Assembly (NCBI RefSeq): GCF_019219025.1
Contig: NZ_JAHUWN010000003.1
Coordinates: 1 to 64,000, forward strand
Reading direction: 5' to 3'
DNA: 64,000 nucleotides
Source of the DNA: Bacillus sp. sid0103
GTDB taxonomy: Bacteria > Bacillota > Bacilli > Bacillales_B > DSM-18226
A program made the position numbers and the translations under genes. Under the pieces are notes generated by a model, which saw only the letters and a list, made by a program, of their open reading frames with translations, searched no databases and had not been told where the DNA came from. Shown in pieces: positions 1 through 8,835 of the stretch; positions within the stretch are counted from its first letter, which is position 1; every line of letters starts with the position of its first letter.

Positions 1-99
1 TTAGTACGCCTTCATGTAGCCAAAATGCTAATTACTCATTCATTCCACGGCTTATTGATCATTCAAGTGATTTGAATTCCTGCGAATAAGTGAGTATTC

Positions 100-191
100 G
101 AGAGATAATCGTATCTAACTGAGGGAGCACAAGAAGAAAGCCGCCAAAAATGGCAGCTGGAACTTCAACTCTTGCAACCCGTTAGTCAAAC
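100..191 (-). repeat. Composite CCGTTAG element, copy 1
   Basis: Reading the minus strand, the half-site CTAACGGGTTGCAAGAGTT lies just past the stop of the next gene. It is followed by a stem-loop (GCTGCC / GGCGGC, about 138-160) and a decayed second half-site near 100-125. Same layout as the better copies at 712-799 and 24650-24760. The stem-loop plus T-rich tail could terminate transcription of the gene at 198-662. Confidence 0.7.
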
Positions 192-197
192 AAAAAT

Positions 198-662
198 TTA
201 CCAAATTTCATAATATATACCTTGATTATTATGATTAGGTATATCATATTCTTCTCTAAGTAAAATTTCTCGCCTTTCCATATATGTTACATAGCGATTT
301 AAACTCTCAATAAACCCTTTTATATCGTCCTTTAGAATTTCATAATAAGTATAATCCCATTGTTCAATATAGTGGTCTTCAATTTCTTCTAGTCTGCTTT
401 TACCTGCCTCGCTTAAAAGCACTATATATTTATCTTGAACATCATTTACAGTCTTAATAGAAAGGGTACACCAATAAGCCTCCATCACTGAACTATCAGT
501 AATATGAAAGGGACTTATTACTAAATCATCAATATAGTTAAGACGCTTTATAATAATGGGTAGCTGGTTAATTTGTTCTAAAGTGAAATACAAACTATTA
601 TCACGCCAATGTCCTCCAGTCAACTTCTCTAACTCAGCTGAACACTGTTTGCCAAAATCCAT
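198..662 (-). CDS. Hypothetical protein, 154 aa
   Basis: I do not recognise the family. The reading frame is open up to 758, but I place the start at the ATG at 662. It is preceded by GGAGG about 8 bases upstream, whereas the upstream extension is translated from the repeat element and has no ribosome binding site. The protein is acidic and soluble-looking, with no signal peptide or membrane segment. The C-terminal half (SRLEEIEDHYIEQWDYTYYE and onward) looks helical and charged. It sits between two CCGTTAG elements as a single-gene unit on the minus strand, like its neighbours. Function unknown. Confidence 0.7.
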   Translation of the reverse strand: MDFGKQCSAELEKLTGGHWRDNSLYFTLEQINQLPIIIKRLNYIDDLVISPFHITDSSVMEAYWCTLSIKTVNDVQDKYIVLLSEAGKSRLEEIEDHYIEQWDYTYYEILKDDIKGFIESLNRYVTYMERREILLREEYDIPNHNNQGIYYEIW

Positions 663-711
663 ATTTATTACCTCCAAAACAAAAGTTCCTACTGTAATTT
701 TAGCATCCTCT

Positions 712-799
712 TGTTCAACTATCCTGCATCCGTTAGCTGAATAAGAAAAAGCCACCAAAATGGCAGCTGGAACTTTAACTCAAGCATCCGTTAGTGAAA
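712..799 (-). repeat. Composite CCGTTAG element, copy 2
   Basis: One of the clearest copies. On the plus strand it reads TTCAACTATCCTGCATCCG then TTAGCTGAA, a stem-loop (AAGCCACC / TGGCAGCT, about 749-770), then TTTAACTCAAGCATCCG then TTAGTGAAA. The two half-sites are direct repeats. The second overlaps the 3' end of the next gene (stop at 791). Confidence 0.8.
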
Positions 800-1030
800 T
801 AATCCGTTTATGAGTATAAGACCAATGACAATAGCCACAAGAGATAACATAAAAGCAAAACCATTTAGACTATTGGGATTAAAGATCTCAAGAAAATCTA
901 AAATTAAAAATAACACCTTTTTTGATGTTTTGGTTTCATCTTTTTTAAATTCCTTATACCCAGAAATCAATAAGGTTATAGAAGATATAAGACCTATTAA
1001 TAAGAGAACCACCCCATCCGTTAGCGACAT
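791..1030 (-). CDS. Small two-helix membrane protein, 79 aa
   Basis: Two hydrophobic segments, about residues 7-23 and 60-77, flank a charged middle (KEFKKDETKTSKK). No recognisable domain. The start ATG lies inside a CTAACGGATG sequence matching the repeat core, and a GAAGGA-like ribosome binding site is about 12 bases upstream, so the start is only moderately secure. It is a single minus-strand gene between two CCGTTAG elements. Function unknown; small membrane proteins of this kind are common in accessory regions. Confidence 0.6.
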   Translation of the reverse strand: MSLTDGVVLLLIGLISSITLLISGYKEFKKDETKTSKKVLFLILDFLEIFNPNSLNGFAFMLSLVAIVIGLILINGLFH

Positions 1031-1107
1031 AGAAATTTTATCCTTCTTCCTTCACATCAAATTTTCTTAGGGTTTACTATCTAATTATTAACTTTTCCTG
1101 TTGTTAA

Positions 1108-1204
1108 TTAATCTATCCTGCTTCGTTAGCTACATAACAAAATTAAAAACGACCTGCAAAGGCAGATCGCTATTTTAGTCAACTAAAGCACCCGTTACTT
1201 TAAG
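1108..1204 (-). repeat. Composite CCGTTAG element, copy 3
   Basis: Left half-site CTATCCTGCTTCGTTAGCT, central stem-loop CGACCTGC / GCAGATCG (1150-1170), right half-site CAACTAAAGCACCCGTTAC. The central hairpin sequence is unrelated to that of copy 2 while the half-sites are conserved. The right half-site reaches the stop codon of the acetyltransferase gene (1200). Confidence 0.75.
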
Positions 1205-1754
1205 AAGACTGTTCCCATTCTCTTCGTAAAATCCCCATTTTAATGGCATCAAAATATTTACCATCTACCATTCTTGCTTGTCTTATTCTTGCTTCTTCTT
1301 TCATTCCCAATTTTTCTGCAACTTTTATCATTCTTACATTTCCTGACCAAGTTGACATACCTAATCGATGTAATCCAGTGGATTTGAATAAGAAATCTAT
1401 CCAAAGTTTATAAGCCTCAGTACCGTATCCACCGTTCCAGTAATTTTTATCATAAATAACGATACCAGTTTCTAACCAATTAGTGTTTCTATCTACCCAA
1501 TAAGAACTTACTGTTCCAATTAATTTATCTCCTACAAAGATAATTAGTGAATTAGGAGTGTTGGTGGTAATTTCATAGTTGTTCTCCCAACTTTTTAGAA
1601 ATTCTTCCTTTGTAATTTTAGGTTCAGGTATATAGGGTCCATTCCATTTCTTCGCCTCTTGTTCCTTTTCTTCAAATTTCCAATAATACAATTCATCAAG
1701 ATCTTGATGAGTAGCTTCTTTCAAGGCTATTTTTTGTCCAACAATATTAATCAT
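1200..1754 (-). CDS. GNAT family N-acetyltransferase (RimJ/RimL type), 184 aa
   Basis: Predicted acetyl-CoA dependent N-acetyltransferase. The acetyl-CoA loop is visible as NYWNGGYGTEA (about residues 105-115), followed by a helix and the typical late motif IKVAEKLGMKEEARIRQARM found in RimJ/RimL-like enzymes. Length fits the family. ATG start at 1754 with GGAGG about 12 bases upstream. Substrate unknown; close relatives modify ribosomal proteins, small amines or antibiotics. It is a single-gene unit between CCGTTAG elements and one of three GNAT genes in the window. Confidence 0.9.
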   Translation of the reverse strand: MINIVGQKIALKEATHQDLDELYYWKFEEKEQEAKKWNGPYIPEPKITKEEFLKSWENNYEITTNTPNSLIIFVGDKLIGTVSSYWVDRNTNWLETGIVIYDKNYWNGGYGTEAYKLWIDFLFKSTGLHRLGMSTWSGNVRMIKVAEKLGMKEEARIRQARMVDGKYFDAIKMGILRREWEQSS

Positions 1755-1825
1755 AAAAATTAAGTTTCCTCCTAAAAATCTGTCTCATTCCTATATAAAT
1801 TTTACCATAGAATCCAAAATACCTT

Positions 1826-1872
1826 CTTCAACTATCCTGCCCCGTTAGTTTAAGTACATTTTTTCACAATCT
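1826..1872 (-). repeat. Hybrid CCGTTAG half-site
   Basis: The left flank is second-half-site sequence (TTCAACTATCCTGCC) and the right flank is first-half-site sequence (TTTAAGTACATTTTTTCACA), joined at CCGTTAG with no hairpin between them. It looks like the product of recombination or deletion between the two half-sites of a full element. Confidence 0.65.
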
Positions 1873-2031
1873 ATGTAATCGATTTATAATAAATGCCGTA
1901 TCAGAACTGAAATGGAACGTAAAAAGCTTATTAATTATTACCGTTACAGAAGTTCTGTAACGCTCTCTTTTAGGTGAGATTTGGCATACTAAAAGTATGC
2001 ATATTTTATTAGAAATACCTAAATAAACAAC
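1873..2031. other. Intergenic stretch with a 21-bp palindrome
   Basis: No gene is visible. A perfect odd-length palindrome, CGTTACAGAA-G-TTCTGTAACG, lies at 1942-1962. A second small inverted repeat, GCATACT / AGTATGC, lies at 1984-2000. Either could be an operator or a structure in an RNA. No downstream gene obviously belongs to them. Confidence 0.5.
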
Positions 2032-2072
2032 AAAAAGGGACAACCAAATTGTTGCGATTTGATGTCCCTTTT
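2032..2072 (-). terminator. Rho-independent terminator, probably of the LacI-type gene
   Basis: AAAGGGACA and TGTCCCTTT form a stem around a 20-base loop, with T or A tracts on both sides, so it could work in either direction. On the minus strand it lies about 160 bases past the stop of the regulator gene. Confidence 0.7.
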
Positions 2073-2228
2073 CTATTGATTTTTTATATTTTATACTCGA
2101 AGACAGAACCCGTTAACCTCTGATCCCTTTTTTTCATTCTTATTATCTTTTGCAAATGTGTAAATAAAACATTGAGTATTTACCGTTTCTTCTTCAACCA
2201 AACTCCCTATTCAATAAGAAATTTGTGG

Positions 2229-3263
2229 TCATCGCCAGGCAGTGGAGTTTCTCTTGGTGAGAAAGGGTTCAATGGTGACTTCTTTTGTCACTTCCGGTGC
2301 TTCTTGCTCATTTTTGGCGTTCATAATTAAATCCAATGCCACTGTCCCGAGTTTTTCGTAATCATGGTTAATCGAGGTAAGGCTCGGCGTCAAGATATCG
2401 GCGACAAACGTATCATCATAGCCTACAAAGGCAAATTTCTTTGGGTCGATCTGTTGATGATTGCACGCAATGAAAGCGCCGGAGGCAATCATATCATTCA
2501 TACAAATAATCGCCGTTGGCAATTCCTTGTTTTCTAACAGTAGTTTCATCGCCTCTTGTCCGCTTTCTACTGAAAAACCGCTGTAGATCTGCCATTCAGG
2601 ATGATATATCAGACCATTTTCCATCAGGAGCTGTCTGAACTCTTCAACCTTCATATCGGTTGAGGTGATCCCTTCCATTCCTCCCAGTAAGCCAATGTTT
2701 TGGTGGCCGATTTGGACTAAATGCTCCACAATCATCTTCATACCCAACCGCTCATTGGATTTCACTTTATAACAATCAACGCCCGCCATCTCTCCATTGA
2801 CCATCAAAACAGGGATCTTTTTCATTACCTCCAACACCTCAGCAGCTTCTTCTTGAACGGTTGCTGATTTGTTAATGCGGCCGCCCATCATGATGATCCC
2901 TTCGACCTGGCGTTCCGAAAGAACCTTGAGGTAAACCGACTCCATCGTGCTGTCGTTCATGGAATTGCATAAGAAGAGCGTGTAGCCCTTTTTTTGAGCG
3001 TATTTTTCCAATTCGATGCAGAAGCTTGAAAAGAATGGATTGGTGATGTCTGGCAAAATCAGCCCGATCATCTTTGTTTCTTTTTTTGACAAACTTCTGG
3101 CAATACTGTTTGGCTGGAAATTATATTCCTGTATTTTCGCCAGCACCTTCGCTTTTGTCTTTTTGCTGACGGGATAATTGCCATTTAGGACTCTAGATAC
3201 GGTCGCCGGAGATACGTTTGTAGCTTCGGCAATATCGTAGATGGTCAACGTCTTTTTATCCAA
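2229..3263 (-). CDS. LacI-family transcriptional regulator, 344 aa
   Basis: Cytoplasmic DNA-binding repressor. N-terminal helix-turn-helix and hinge at residues 4-60 (TIYDIAEATNVSPATVSRVL, then QPNSIARSLS). The periplasmic-binding-protein-like ligand domain starts at about residue 62 (MIGLILPDITNPFFSSF) and runs to the end. TTG start at 3263 with GGAGGG 6 bases upstream. The gene lies directly downstream of the GH30 glycanase, with a terminator between them. The AGAAACCGGTTTCT palindromes upstream of the glycanase are the type of site LacI-family proteins bind, so it very likely controls that gene. A weaker site, AGAAACGATTTTA near 3302, suggests autoregulation. Effector probably a sugar released from galactan or a related polymer (inference). 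Confidence 0.93.
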   Translation of the reverse strand: MDKKTLTIYDIAEATNVSPATVSRVLNGNYPVSKKTKAKVLAKIQEYNFQPNSIARSLSKKETKMIGLILPDITNPFFSSFCIELEKYAQKKGYTLFLCNSMNDSTMESVYLKVLSERQVEGIIMMGGRINKSATVQEEAAEVLEVMKKIPVLMVNGEMAGVDCYKVKSNERLGMKMIVEHLVQIGHQNIGLLGGMEGITSTDMKVEEFRQLLMENGLIYHPEWQIYSGFSVESGQEAMKLLLENKELPTAIICMNDMIASGAFIACNHQQIDPKKFAFVGYDDTFVADILTPSLTSINHDYEKLGTVALDLIMNAKNEQEAPEVTKEVTIEPFLTKRNSTAWR

Positions 3264-3407
3264 TTGAATCCCTCCCTTCTTTTAAAAAATAAACCCATAT
3301 ATAGAAACGATTTTATCCTAACTATCTTTCTTCTAATTGTAATCGATTTTAATAGAAAAATGGTAGTTGTTAAGGTGAAAGTGGCGGCATGGGAAAAAAA
3401 ACAGCAA

Positions 3408-3449
3408 TAAAAAGTCATAGTTGAGTACTTCAACATCCTCAACTATGAC
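3408..3449 (-). terminator. Terminator of the GH30 glycanase gene
   Basis: A 12-bp stem, GTCATAGTTGAG / CTCAACTATGAC (3414-3449), is followed on the minus strand by TTTTTATTG. It starts a few bases past the stop codon at 3458. Confidence 0.85.
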
Positions 3450-3457
3450 CCATTGGA

Positions 3458-6400
3458 TTATCTAAATGTAACCGTATAGGTTTCCGTCTGGAGTCCATCC
3501 TCCGATTTTACGGTGATTACAGCAGCGTCCTTTTCTTCCGTTACCTGATAAGAGGCAAATAAGTCGTTGGTTACCGCTGTCACTACAGGAGATTTCGAAG
3601 CTTTGTCCTTCACATCATACATAAAATGGTCAGATTGGAAACCCTTTAGCGGCTTTCCATCGATTATGATACTCTCAAGCGTTGCATCATCGCCAATGCT
3701 TGGTCCAGCCTTCGTGACATCTCCTTTTCCAAATACCTCGATCTCCGAAATCGCAATGCATGTATTCGGCATGGCTTTCATCACCGCACGGATCTTCGAT
3801 GTAGTCACGGGTGCAAAATTCACCGTTACGTCCTTTTTCGCCTTCACCTCTAATTGGGTACCGTCAATGGCCTTCCAATTGGCTCCATCCCAGTACTCAA
3901 GCTGAAGGGATGCTGGTGGTCTCGTACCGCCGCCATCATCATAAAAATGGAAATCGAGCTTGGAAATCGTATCCTCTTGGCCAAAATCGATGGCTACCCA
4001 ATCTTCAGGCCTCCAGCTGTTTGGATCCCAGTTCGTCCAGCGAACCGAAGAGATATCTCCATCGTTGACATTGGTTACTTTATCATACTGTCCGGTAAAG
4101 GAAGCAGTTGCCTTTGGAAACTCCTGCCCAGAGTTCGGAAGGTTTAATGCAACGTTCTGCAATTCTGGTTTGGTGATTTGCACAATGGCCGTTACTTTAA
4201 CTGGACTGTACGGAATAGAGCCTTTGACAGTAAATTTCCCAAGATTTTCAAACTTACTTGGGTCAATCGGTTCCCAATTCACACTGACGTTTCCTTCAGT
4301 ACCATTTTCAAGTGTAGCAGGAACAAATGCAGGCAGGGCCGGCGCTTTGCCTGGAACAGTTTTCACTTTAATTGGTTCCACACTTTCTACCTTACTTACG
4401 GTTACATTGGCGACTGCTGGAATCTTTGTTCCTTCAACCATGCCCCTTACGGTAAAAATGGTTTCCTTTTCATATTGTACAGGGTCAATCGCATCCCACT
4501 TCACCGCTTTTCGCACTCTTTCTCCGTCACCGTAAATCGCTGTTACCTCCTGCGGCATTTCCGGTGCTATTTTTTTCTTTGTGACGACTACATTGGCAGG
4601 TTCAATATCTACAATTCCGGCCTTATCGATTTTCCAGCTTTGGTTCTTTCCAGCATTCGCTGACCAGACCCCAACTGCAGCGTTTTCACTTGTTGACGAA
4701 CCGCCAACTTCCAGTAATTGACCGTTTGCTGCGTTTATTAACGTGTATTGTCGATTGCCGGAGGTGGATAACATCCACTTTTGGCTAGCTGAGTTTTGAT
4801 CGGCTTGCTCCACAGCTGACCCATTTTCTACCCCCATGACTTTTCCGCTATTGGTGTCGACAATTTTAAATAATTCTTTAGAGCTGTATCCATCGGTGAC
4901 TTTTTGAATGCTCCACTGCTGGGCCGCTTTATCGCGGTCATACGTTTTTTGAACAATCTTGCCATCCTGAGTGATATCGAGGACCTTGCCGCTATTTTGA
5001 TTGCTTATTTTGTATTGATCTTTGCTATTTAAGAAGCCAGCTTCCTTGTTGACCCCAGATACACCGGATACGACGAAGGTCGTGATCGATTGTGCTGGAA
5101 CTTCCGCTGTTAATGTTTCATCTTTTACCTGGATGTCTGCTTTTTTCTGTAAATTATCGGTGGCAGAGGTTGTATATGGTGTTGCTGTTGCCGTCTCTTT
5201 CACCGTTTCAAATCCAGATAAGTCAAAGTCGACTGCTTTTTGTTCCGTAGATGAATTGGTATAAACGACAACCACGGAGTCATTTTTCGAATCAATCGCC
5301 GCCAGAGTATTATTGTTGTTTGAGTTGATAAACTGGTCGCCAGGACGGATAAATTTACTGTAGTTCCCCATAGCGTAGTATTTCTTATTTTTGTAGATTT
5401 TAAAATCGCTGAAATCCTTGGCAGCAAAGTCAACCTGTAGTAGACCCCAGTTGCCATTTTCATGCTCAGGTCTCATGTTTACTTCATCTTCAACTGCTTG
5501 CCAAAGCACCCATGCCTCAGGCTCGAGCTGCTGGATATCCGCCTGAATTCTTTCCGAGATGGCAAGTCCTGTCTTGATGTCCTCATGATTCTGACCGCCG
5601 ACGCTAAGGTCAACCTCCGACATCCACAGTCTTTTATCCGCACCTTTGGCAATATCTCTCGCACCCGTTCTTTCTCCTGTACCGTACGTATGTACATTCA
5701 ACTGTCCAATATTATTGCGGGTTTGCGAATTATACGCATCCCAATTTGCTCGGAATTTTCCTGGATTGGTTTCGTCCATTGCCGAGACAACTGTATCCAA
5801 TCCTTTTTCGAACAATTGCTTTTTCACCTCATTAATCATTTTCGCTTGTGATGCCGGGTCCCAGTGTGATCCTTCCTGTCTGCCTTTTGCCCCCCAGTAG
5901 TTAGTATTCGGTTCATTTACTGGTGAAAGCGTTTTAAATTGAATGCCTGTTTCTTGCTGTAAATGGTCCACAACTCCCGTTAAATAGCTGGCAAAATTCG
6001 TGTATTGATCAGGCTTCAGGTTATCCTTATTTGCATCCCAGTTTCCGGATACGTATCCACTTTGCGTCATAAAGTATGGTGCCGAGTTTGAAAAGGCTTC
6101 AAACGTATCAGCGCCTCTAGACTTAGCTGCTTTCAGCCACCATTGCTGGTTGGCATCAGCGCTCCAGTTCCAATGGTTAGGATTTTTGGGGTCCCACCAA
6201 TTCTTCGGCTCTGTCCAGCCAGCTGTGTTTCCATTGGGCGGACCAAATTCGGACGGCCGATTCCAATAACCAGGGACTGCTCCGCCAAGACGCATGTACG
6301 GAGTGGTCTCTGGTGAATCACCACCGCCAATATTATATCGAGCAATATTAAAATTAAGTCCATCCTTGCCATAAAGGGCATCGGCTAATTGATTTTTGAC

Positions 6401-6640
6401 TTCTTCCGGCCAGCCTCCCGTAATATTAGCAAACCATACAAGGGCTGTTCCCCAGCCATCAAATGGTGCCTGTTGATAGCTTGGGTCTAATTTCACCTTC
6501 TCTGTTACAGTGTTCGATTGGGATTCTTCGGCGGCAAGTACCTTAGGTGCTGCAGGTGCAAGCAGACTAAGCGTCAGAGCTGTGGCCGAACCGCATGTTA
6601 AAATCCGTTTAGCCATTTGTTTAAAATTAGCTTTTACCAT
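3458..6640 (-). CDS. Secreted multidomain GH30 glycanase (endo-beta-1,6-galactanase-like), 1060 aa
   Basis: Extracellular polysaccharide hydrolase. Signal peptide at residues 1-36, ending near VLAAEE. The GH30 catalytic module spans about 45-525 and opens with FDGWGTALVWFANITGG. The acid/base Glu is in SPVNEPNTNYWG and the nucleophile Glu in RLWMSEVDLS. Next come a ricin-type trefoil (about 540-680), two bacterial Ig-like domains of the Big_4 type (about 690-850), an F5/8 type C carbohydrate-binding domain (about 855-985) and a C-terminal cadherin-like sheet domain. The GH30 part most resembles the endo-beta-1,6-galactanase subfamily, from memory of the motif, so substrate assignment is tentative. 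ATG start with AAAGGAGG 10 bases upstream. Single gene, probably repressed by the adjacent LacI protein. Confidence 0.92.
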   Translation of the reverse strand: MVKANFKQMAKRILTCGSATALTLSLLAPAAPKVLAAEESQSNTVTEKVKLDPSYQQAPFDGWGTALVWFANITGGWPEEVKNQLADALYGKDGLNFNIARYNIGGGDSPETTPYMRLGGAVPGYWNRPSEFGPPNGNTAGWTEPKNWWDPKNPNHWNWSADANQQWWLKAAKSRGADTFEAFSNSAPYFMTQSGYVSGNWDANKDNLKPDQYTNFASYLTGVVDHLQQETGIQFKTLSPVNEPNTNYWGAKGRQEGSHWDPASQAKMINEVKKQLFEKGLDTVVSAMDETNPGKFRANWDAYNSQTRNNIGQLNVHTYGTGERTGARDIAKGADKRLWMSEVDLSVGGQNHEDIKTGLAISERIQADIQQLEPEAWVLWQAVEDEVNMRPEHENGNWGLLQVDFAAKDFSDFKIYKNKKYYAMGNYSKFIRPGDQFINSNNNNTLAAIDSKNDSVVVVYTNSSTEQKAVDFDLSGFETVKETATATPYTTSATDNLQKKADIQVKDETLTAEVPAQSITTFVVSGVSGVNKEAGFLNSKDQYKISNQNSGKVLDITQDGKIVQKTYDRDKAAQQWSIQKVTDGYSSKELFKIVDTNSGKVMGVENGSAVEQADQNSASQKWMLSTSGNRQYTLINAANGQLLEVGGSSTSENAAVGVWSANAGKNQSWKIDKAGIVDIEPANVVVTKKKIAPEMPQEVTAIYGDGERVRKAVKWDAIDPVQYEKETIFTVRGMVEGTKIPAVANVTVSKVESVEPIKVKTVPGKAPALPAFVPATLENGTEGNVSVNWEPIDPSKFENLGKFTVKGSIPYSPVKVTAIVQITKPELQNVALNLPNSGQEFPKATASFTGQYDKVTNVNDGDISSVRWTNWDPNSWRPEDWVAIDFGQEDTISKLDFHFYDDGGGTRPPASLQLEYWDGANWKAIDGTQLEVKAKKDVTVNFAPVTTSKIRAVMKAMPNTCIAISEIEVFGKGDVTKAGPSIGDDATLESIIIDGKPLKGFQSDHFMYDVKDKASKSPVVTAVTNDLFASYQVTEEKDAAVITVKSEDGLQTETYTVTFR

Positions 6641-6690
6641 AAATGCATCCTCCTTTTACTATTCTTCTAGATTCAAAAAGCTAGATTGAT

Positions 6691-6702
6691 AATCACCTCC
6701 TA
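6691..6702 (-). promoter_or_regulatory. Extra ribosome-binding-like sequence in the 5' UTR (STAB-SD-like)
   Basis: AGGAGGTGATT on the minus strand matches the 16S anti-Shine-Dalgarno sequence over about 10 bases. It lies about 50 bases upstream of the true ribosome binding site of the glycanase and is not followed by a usable start codon. This arrangement resembles the mRNA-stabilising STAB-SD of B. thuringiensis cry3A. Role inferred from that resemblance only. Confidence 0.45.
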
Positions 6703-6713
6703 AAGTTTAATAC

Positions 6714-7017
6714 AGAAACCGGTTTCTTTTGAATGGGAATTAGGTTCCACCTCTTATGAAAACTCAGCTGTGTGGTGTTTTTTTTTAGATAGAAACCGGT
6801 TTCTATTTCATCAAAAATAAATGCCTAGGTTTTAGAAATTATGCCTGTTTTTTTGCTTTGCCTTTCTGAAAATAGCTTTGTCGTTTTTACCTAGATGAGA
6901 TTGTGGAAACCGCTTTCTTTTCGCTCGGTACGTGGGAGGATCATGGGGATGAAAAAAAGTTCTTGCTGTCGATTTGCTTTTCGCTTGAAGAATATCGAAA
7001 GCAGAAACCGGTTTCTG
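6714..7017. promoter_or_regulatory. Four LacI-family operators upstream of the glycanase
   Basis: Palindrome AGAAACCGGTTTCT occurs at 6714-6727, 6791-6804 and 7004-7017. A variant, GGAAACCGCTTTCT, is at 6905-6918. They have the central CG and symmetric arms typical of LacI/GalR operators, and the matching repressor gene is 3 kb downstream. Spacings of about 77, 114 and 99 bp would allow looping. The rest of 6641-7283 holds no convincing gene. The outer two sites lie far upstream, possibly from a lost divergent gene. Confidence 0.85.
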
Positions 7018-7249
7018 TTTGATCTAAATTTAAAGATTGGGAATGTGTTTATTCTGAATACTTTTACAATTTTAAATATAAAATCATAAATGGCTACTGT
7101 CAATACGAAAGAGAATTTTTGGTCCATTTTTCCTATATCATATAGGACTAGCGGCCCCGAAGACTTTTCAGCTGGTTTCCTAGGAAAAAAATCAGGTTAT
7201 TTAAAGTATTACCTGGGTCAGGCAGCAACACGTCCCGATTTCCCATACA

Positions 7250-7282
7250 AAAAAATAAAACAGAAGATCTCTCCCCTGTTTT
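7250..7282 (-). terminator. Possible terminator after the PrsW-like gene
   Basis: On the minus strand, AAAACAG and CTGTTTT pair around a 12-base loop, followed by ATTTTTTT. It begins directly past the stop at 7284. The stem is short. Confidence 0.55.
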
Positions 7283-7283
7283 C

Positions 7284-8342
7284 TTAATACATCAATTTTC
7301 TTTCCCCTATCTCCTTTAGACCGGCACGGATGAGCAGGAAAACAACTACCCATGAAGCTGCCATTAAAAAAGCTTGTCCATATGGAAACATTCCCGGTAT
7401 TGGTGTGTCCCATAAAGCATGAATCAAAACCACTAAGATAAAGACGCGTAAAAATTTAAAACGGAATAGCATGTTAAGATTAAATGGTTGGTCTCCTTGT
7501 ACTCGGCAGAATGCTGCACCAGTCAAAGCAGCCCAAGCAACATGCCCGCCTGGAGCAAAGATCCCTCGCCATAGGATTGTGTTGTAGAGTTTTGCACCAT
7601 CCCCAGAAAGCAGTGCCCTTAAAGCATACCCAGCTGTTTCGAACGCTGCAAAACCTGCTCCAACTGCTGCACCAATGAGAAGGCCGTTTAGAATATATCT
7701 GTATTTTCGGTATCTAACAAAAGTAATGACTGTTATCGCTTTGGCAAGCTCCTCAGCAATTCCAATCGTAATTGGATTGATCATGTTTTTCAGAATATCA
7801 AAAAACACGAGCGCGACTAACATGGAGAGAATCCCGCCGATCATCACGACATAAATGACTCGATAAAAAGCAATATTTTGCGGAGCATTCATCTCCCAGA
7901 AGAAGGTTAACGTTGTAAAGGGAACAGCAGAAGCACCAACAATAATCAGTCCAGGTATAAAGTTCACATTTCTAAAATAGCTTACACCAATATAAAATCC
8001 TACGAAGGCAAGAAGCGCAATGATGAACACCCTTGCAAAAAGCCAAGGTTTTGGCCATGTGTCTTTCACTTCCGAAATTTTAGGTGTGGTAAGCGCAGTT
8101 CCAACGATGAACAGCCGTTCCGCTTCTAGTTCACTATGATTACGGAAAACACGCGAAAATAAGTTTTGAAATTTCGGCTCAATCGATCGTTCAAATTTTG
8201 GGACCATATCAACATAATGGGCAAACTCATAAAAAAAGCTGTTTTCATCCTCTAGTGTATTATTTTTAAAAAACTTTTCGCCGCAGTTTAAGCAGAACTT
8301 CACACCATCTGGATTGGAATAAACACAATGCAGGCATTTCAA
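7284..8342 (-). CDS. Zinc-ribbon PrsW-family intramembrane protease, 352 aa
   Basis: Membrane protein with an N-terminal zinc ribbon (CLHC...CLNC, residues 3-20) and about eight hydrophobic segments from residue 105 on. Glutamic-type intramembrane protease motifs of the PrsW/CAAX-like superfamily are visible: EELAKAI (about residue 190), FAAFETAGYAL, GGHVAWAALTG and the terminal LIHALWDTPI. PrsW in B. subtilis cleaves the anti-sigma factor RsiW; no anti-sigma gene is adjacent here, so the substrate is unknown. TTG start at 8342 with AGAGGGG 9 bases upstream. Monocistronic. Confidence 0.85.
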   Translation of the reverse strand: MKCLHCVYSNPDGVKFCLNCGEKFFKNNTLEDENSFFYEFAHYVDMVPKFERSIEPKFQNLFSRVFRNHSELEAERLFIVGTALTTPKISEVKDTWPKPWLFARVFIIALLAFVGFYIGVSYFRNVNFIPGLIIVGASAVPFTTLTFFWEMNAPQNIAFYRVIYVVMIGGILSMLVALVFFDILKNMINPITIGIAEELAKAITVITFVRYRKYRYILNGLLIGAAVGAGFAAFETAGYALRALLSGDGAKLYNTILWRGIFAPGGHVAWAALTGAAFCRVQGDQPFNLNMLFRFKFLRVFILVVLIHALWDTPIPGMFPYGQAFLMAASWVVVFLLIRAGLKEIGERKLMY

Positions 8343-8835
8343 AAAACTTCACCCCTCTTGGCTTCATTTCTACTTTATTGTTAATACTATGATGGTCAAT
8401 TTATTGAAATCTTACATGAACCATTATCATTCTTATTTTAATAATCGATAAACAAATCATGTTGATCATTAACTATGAGGTCTGTTTTCAAGATTTTATG
8501 TATTGATGTTGTACAGCAAAAAACATCCTTAAAATAAGGATGCCCAATAATAGGTAAATTAATTGAACACACGTATACACCTGAATTATAGAAGCCACCT
8601 TTGCCAATAGAAAAAACAGCACCTAAGAAAGAAGTACTGCTTCATCTCCTCTATCTACTGTTTTTATTCTAATCATTCCTTTGTCGATATTGTACATTAT
8701 ATCCCTTTTTTTAAACGGCTTTTTTATTTGATTGAACCATTGGCAATAGCTCAAGTATTGATTGGCATAGTAATCCTTTCTGGAAGGGCTTAGTGTGTCC
8801 TTGTGTTCTTGTCCACATGTATGATCAACGCACCC
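8343..8835 (-). other. Intergenic region with two terminator-like hairpins
   Basis: No gene seen. On the minus strand, CATCCTTATTTTAAGGATG followed by TTTTTT (8516-8542) is a good terminator. A weaker GCAGTACTT-type hairpin with a T run lies at 8608-8645. Both are downstream of the DUF3231 gene, which leaves a roughly 190-base 3' region before the first of them. Confidence 0.55.

Noticed and set aside
3245..3442. Open frame upstream of the LacI-type gene
   Set aside because: No ribosome binding site or protein-like composition; it overlaps the regulator start and the glycanase terminator.
6714..7017. CcpA cre sites
   Set aside because: The palindromes lack the cre consensus (TGWAAACGNTNWCA-like outer bases) and are instead identical to one another, which fits a dedicated local repressor better.
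6895..7287. Plus-strand open frames upstream of the GH30 gene
   Set aside because: They overlap LacI operators and a terminator and have no plausible ribosome binding site or recognisable sequence.
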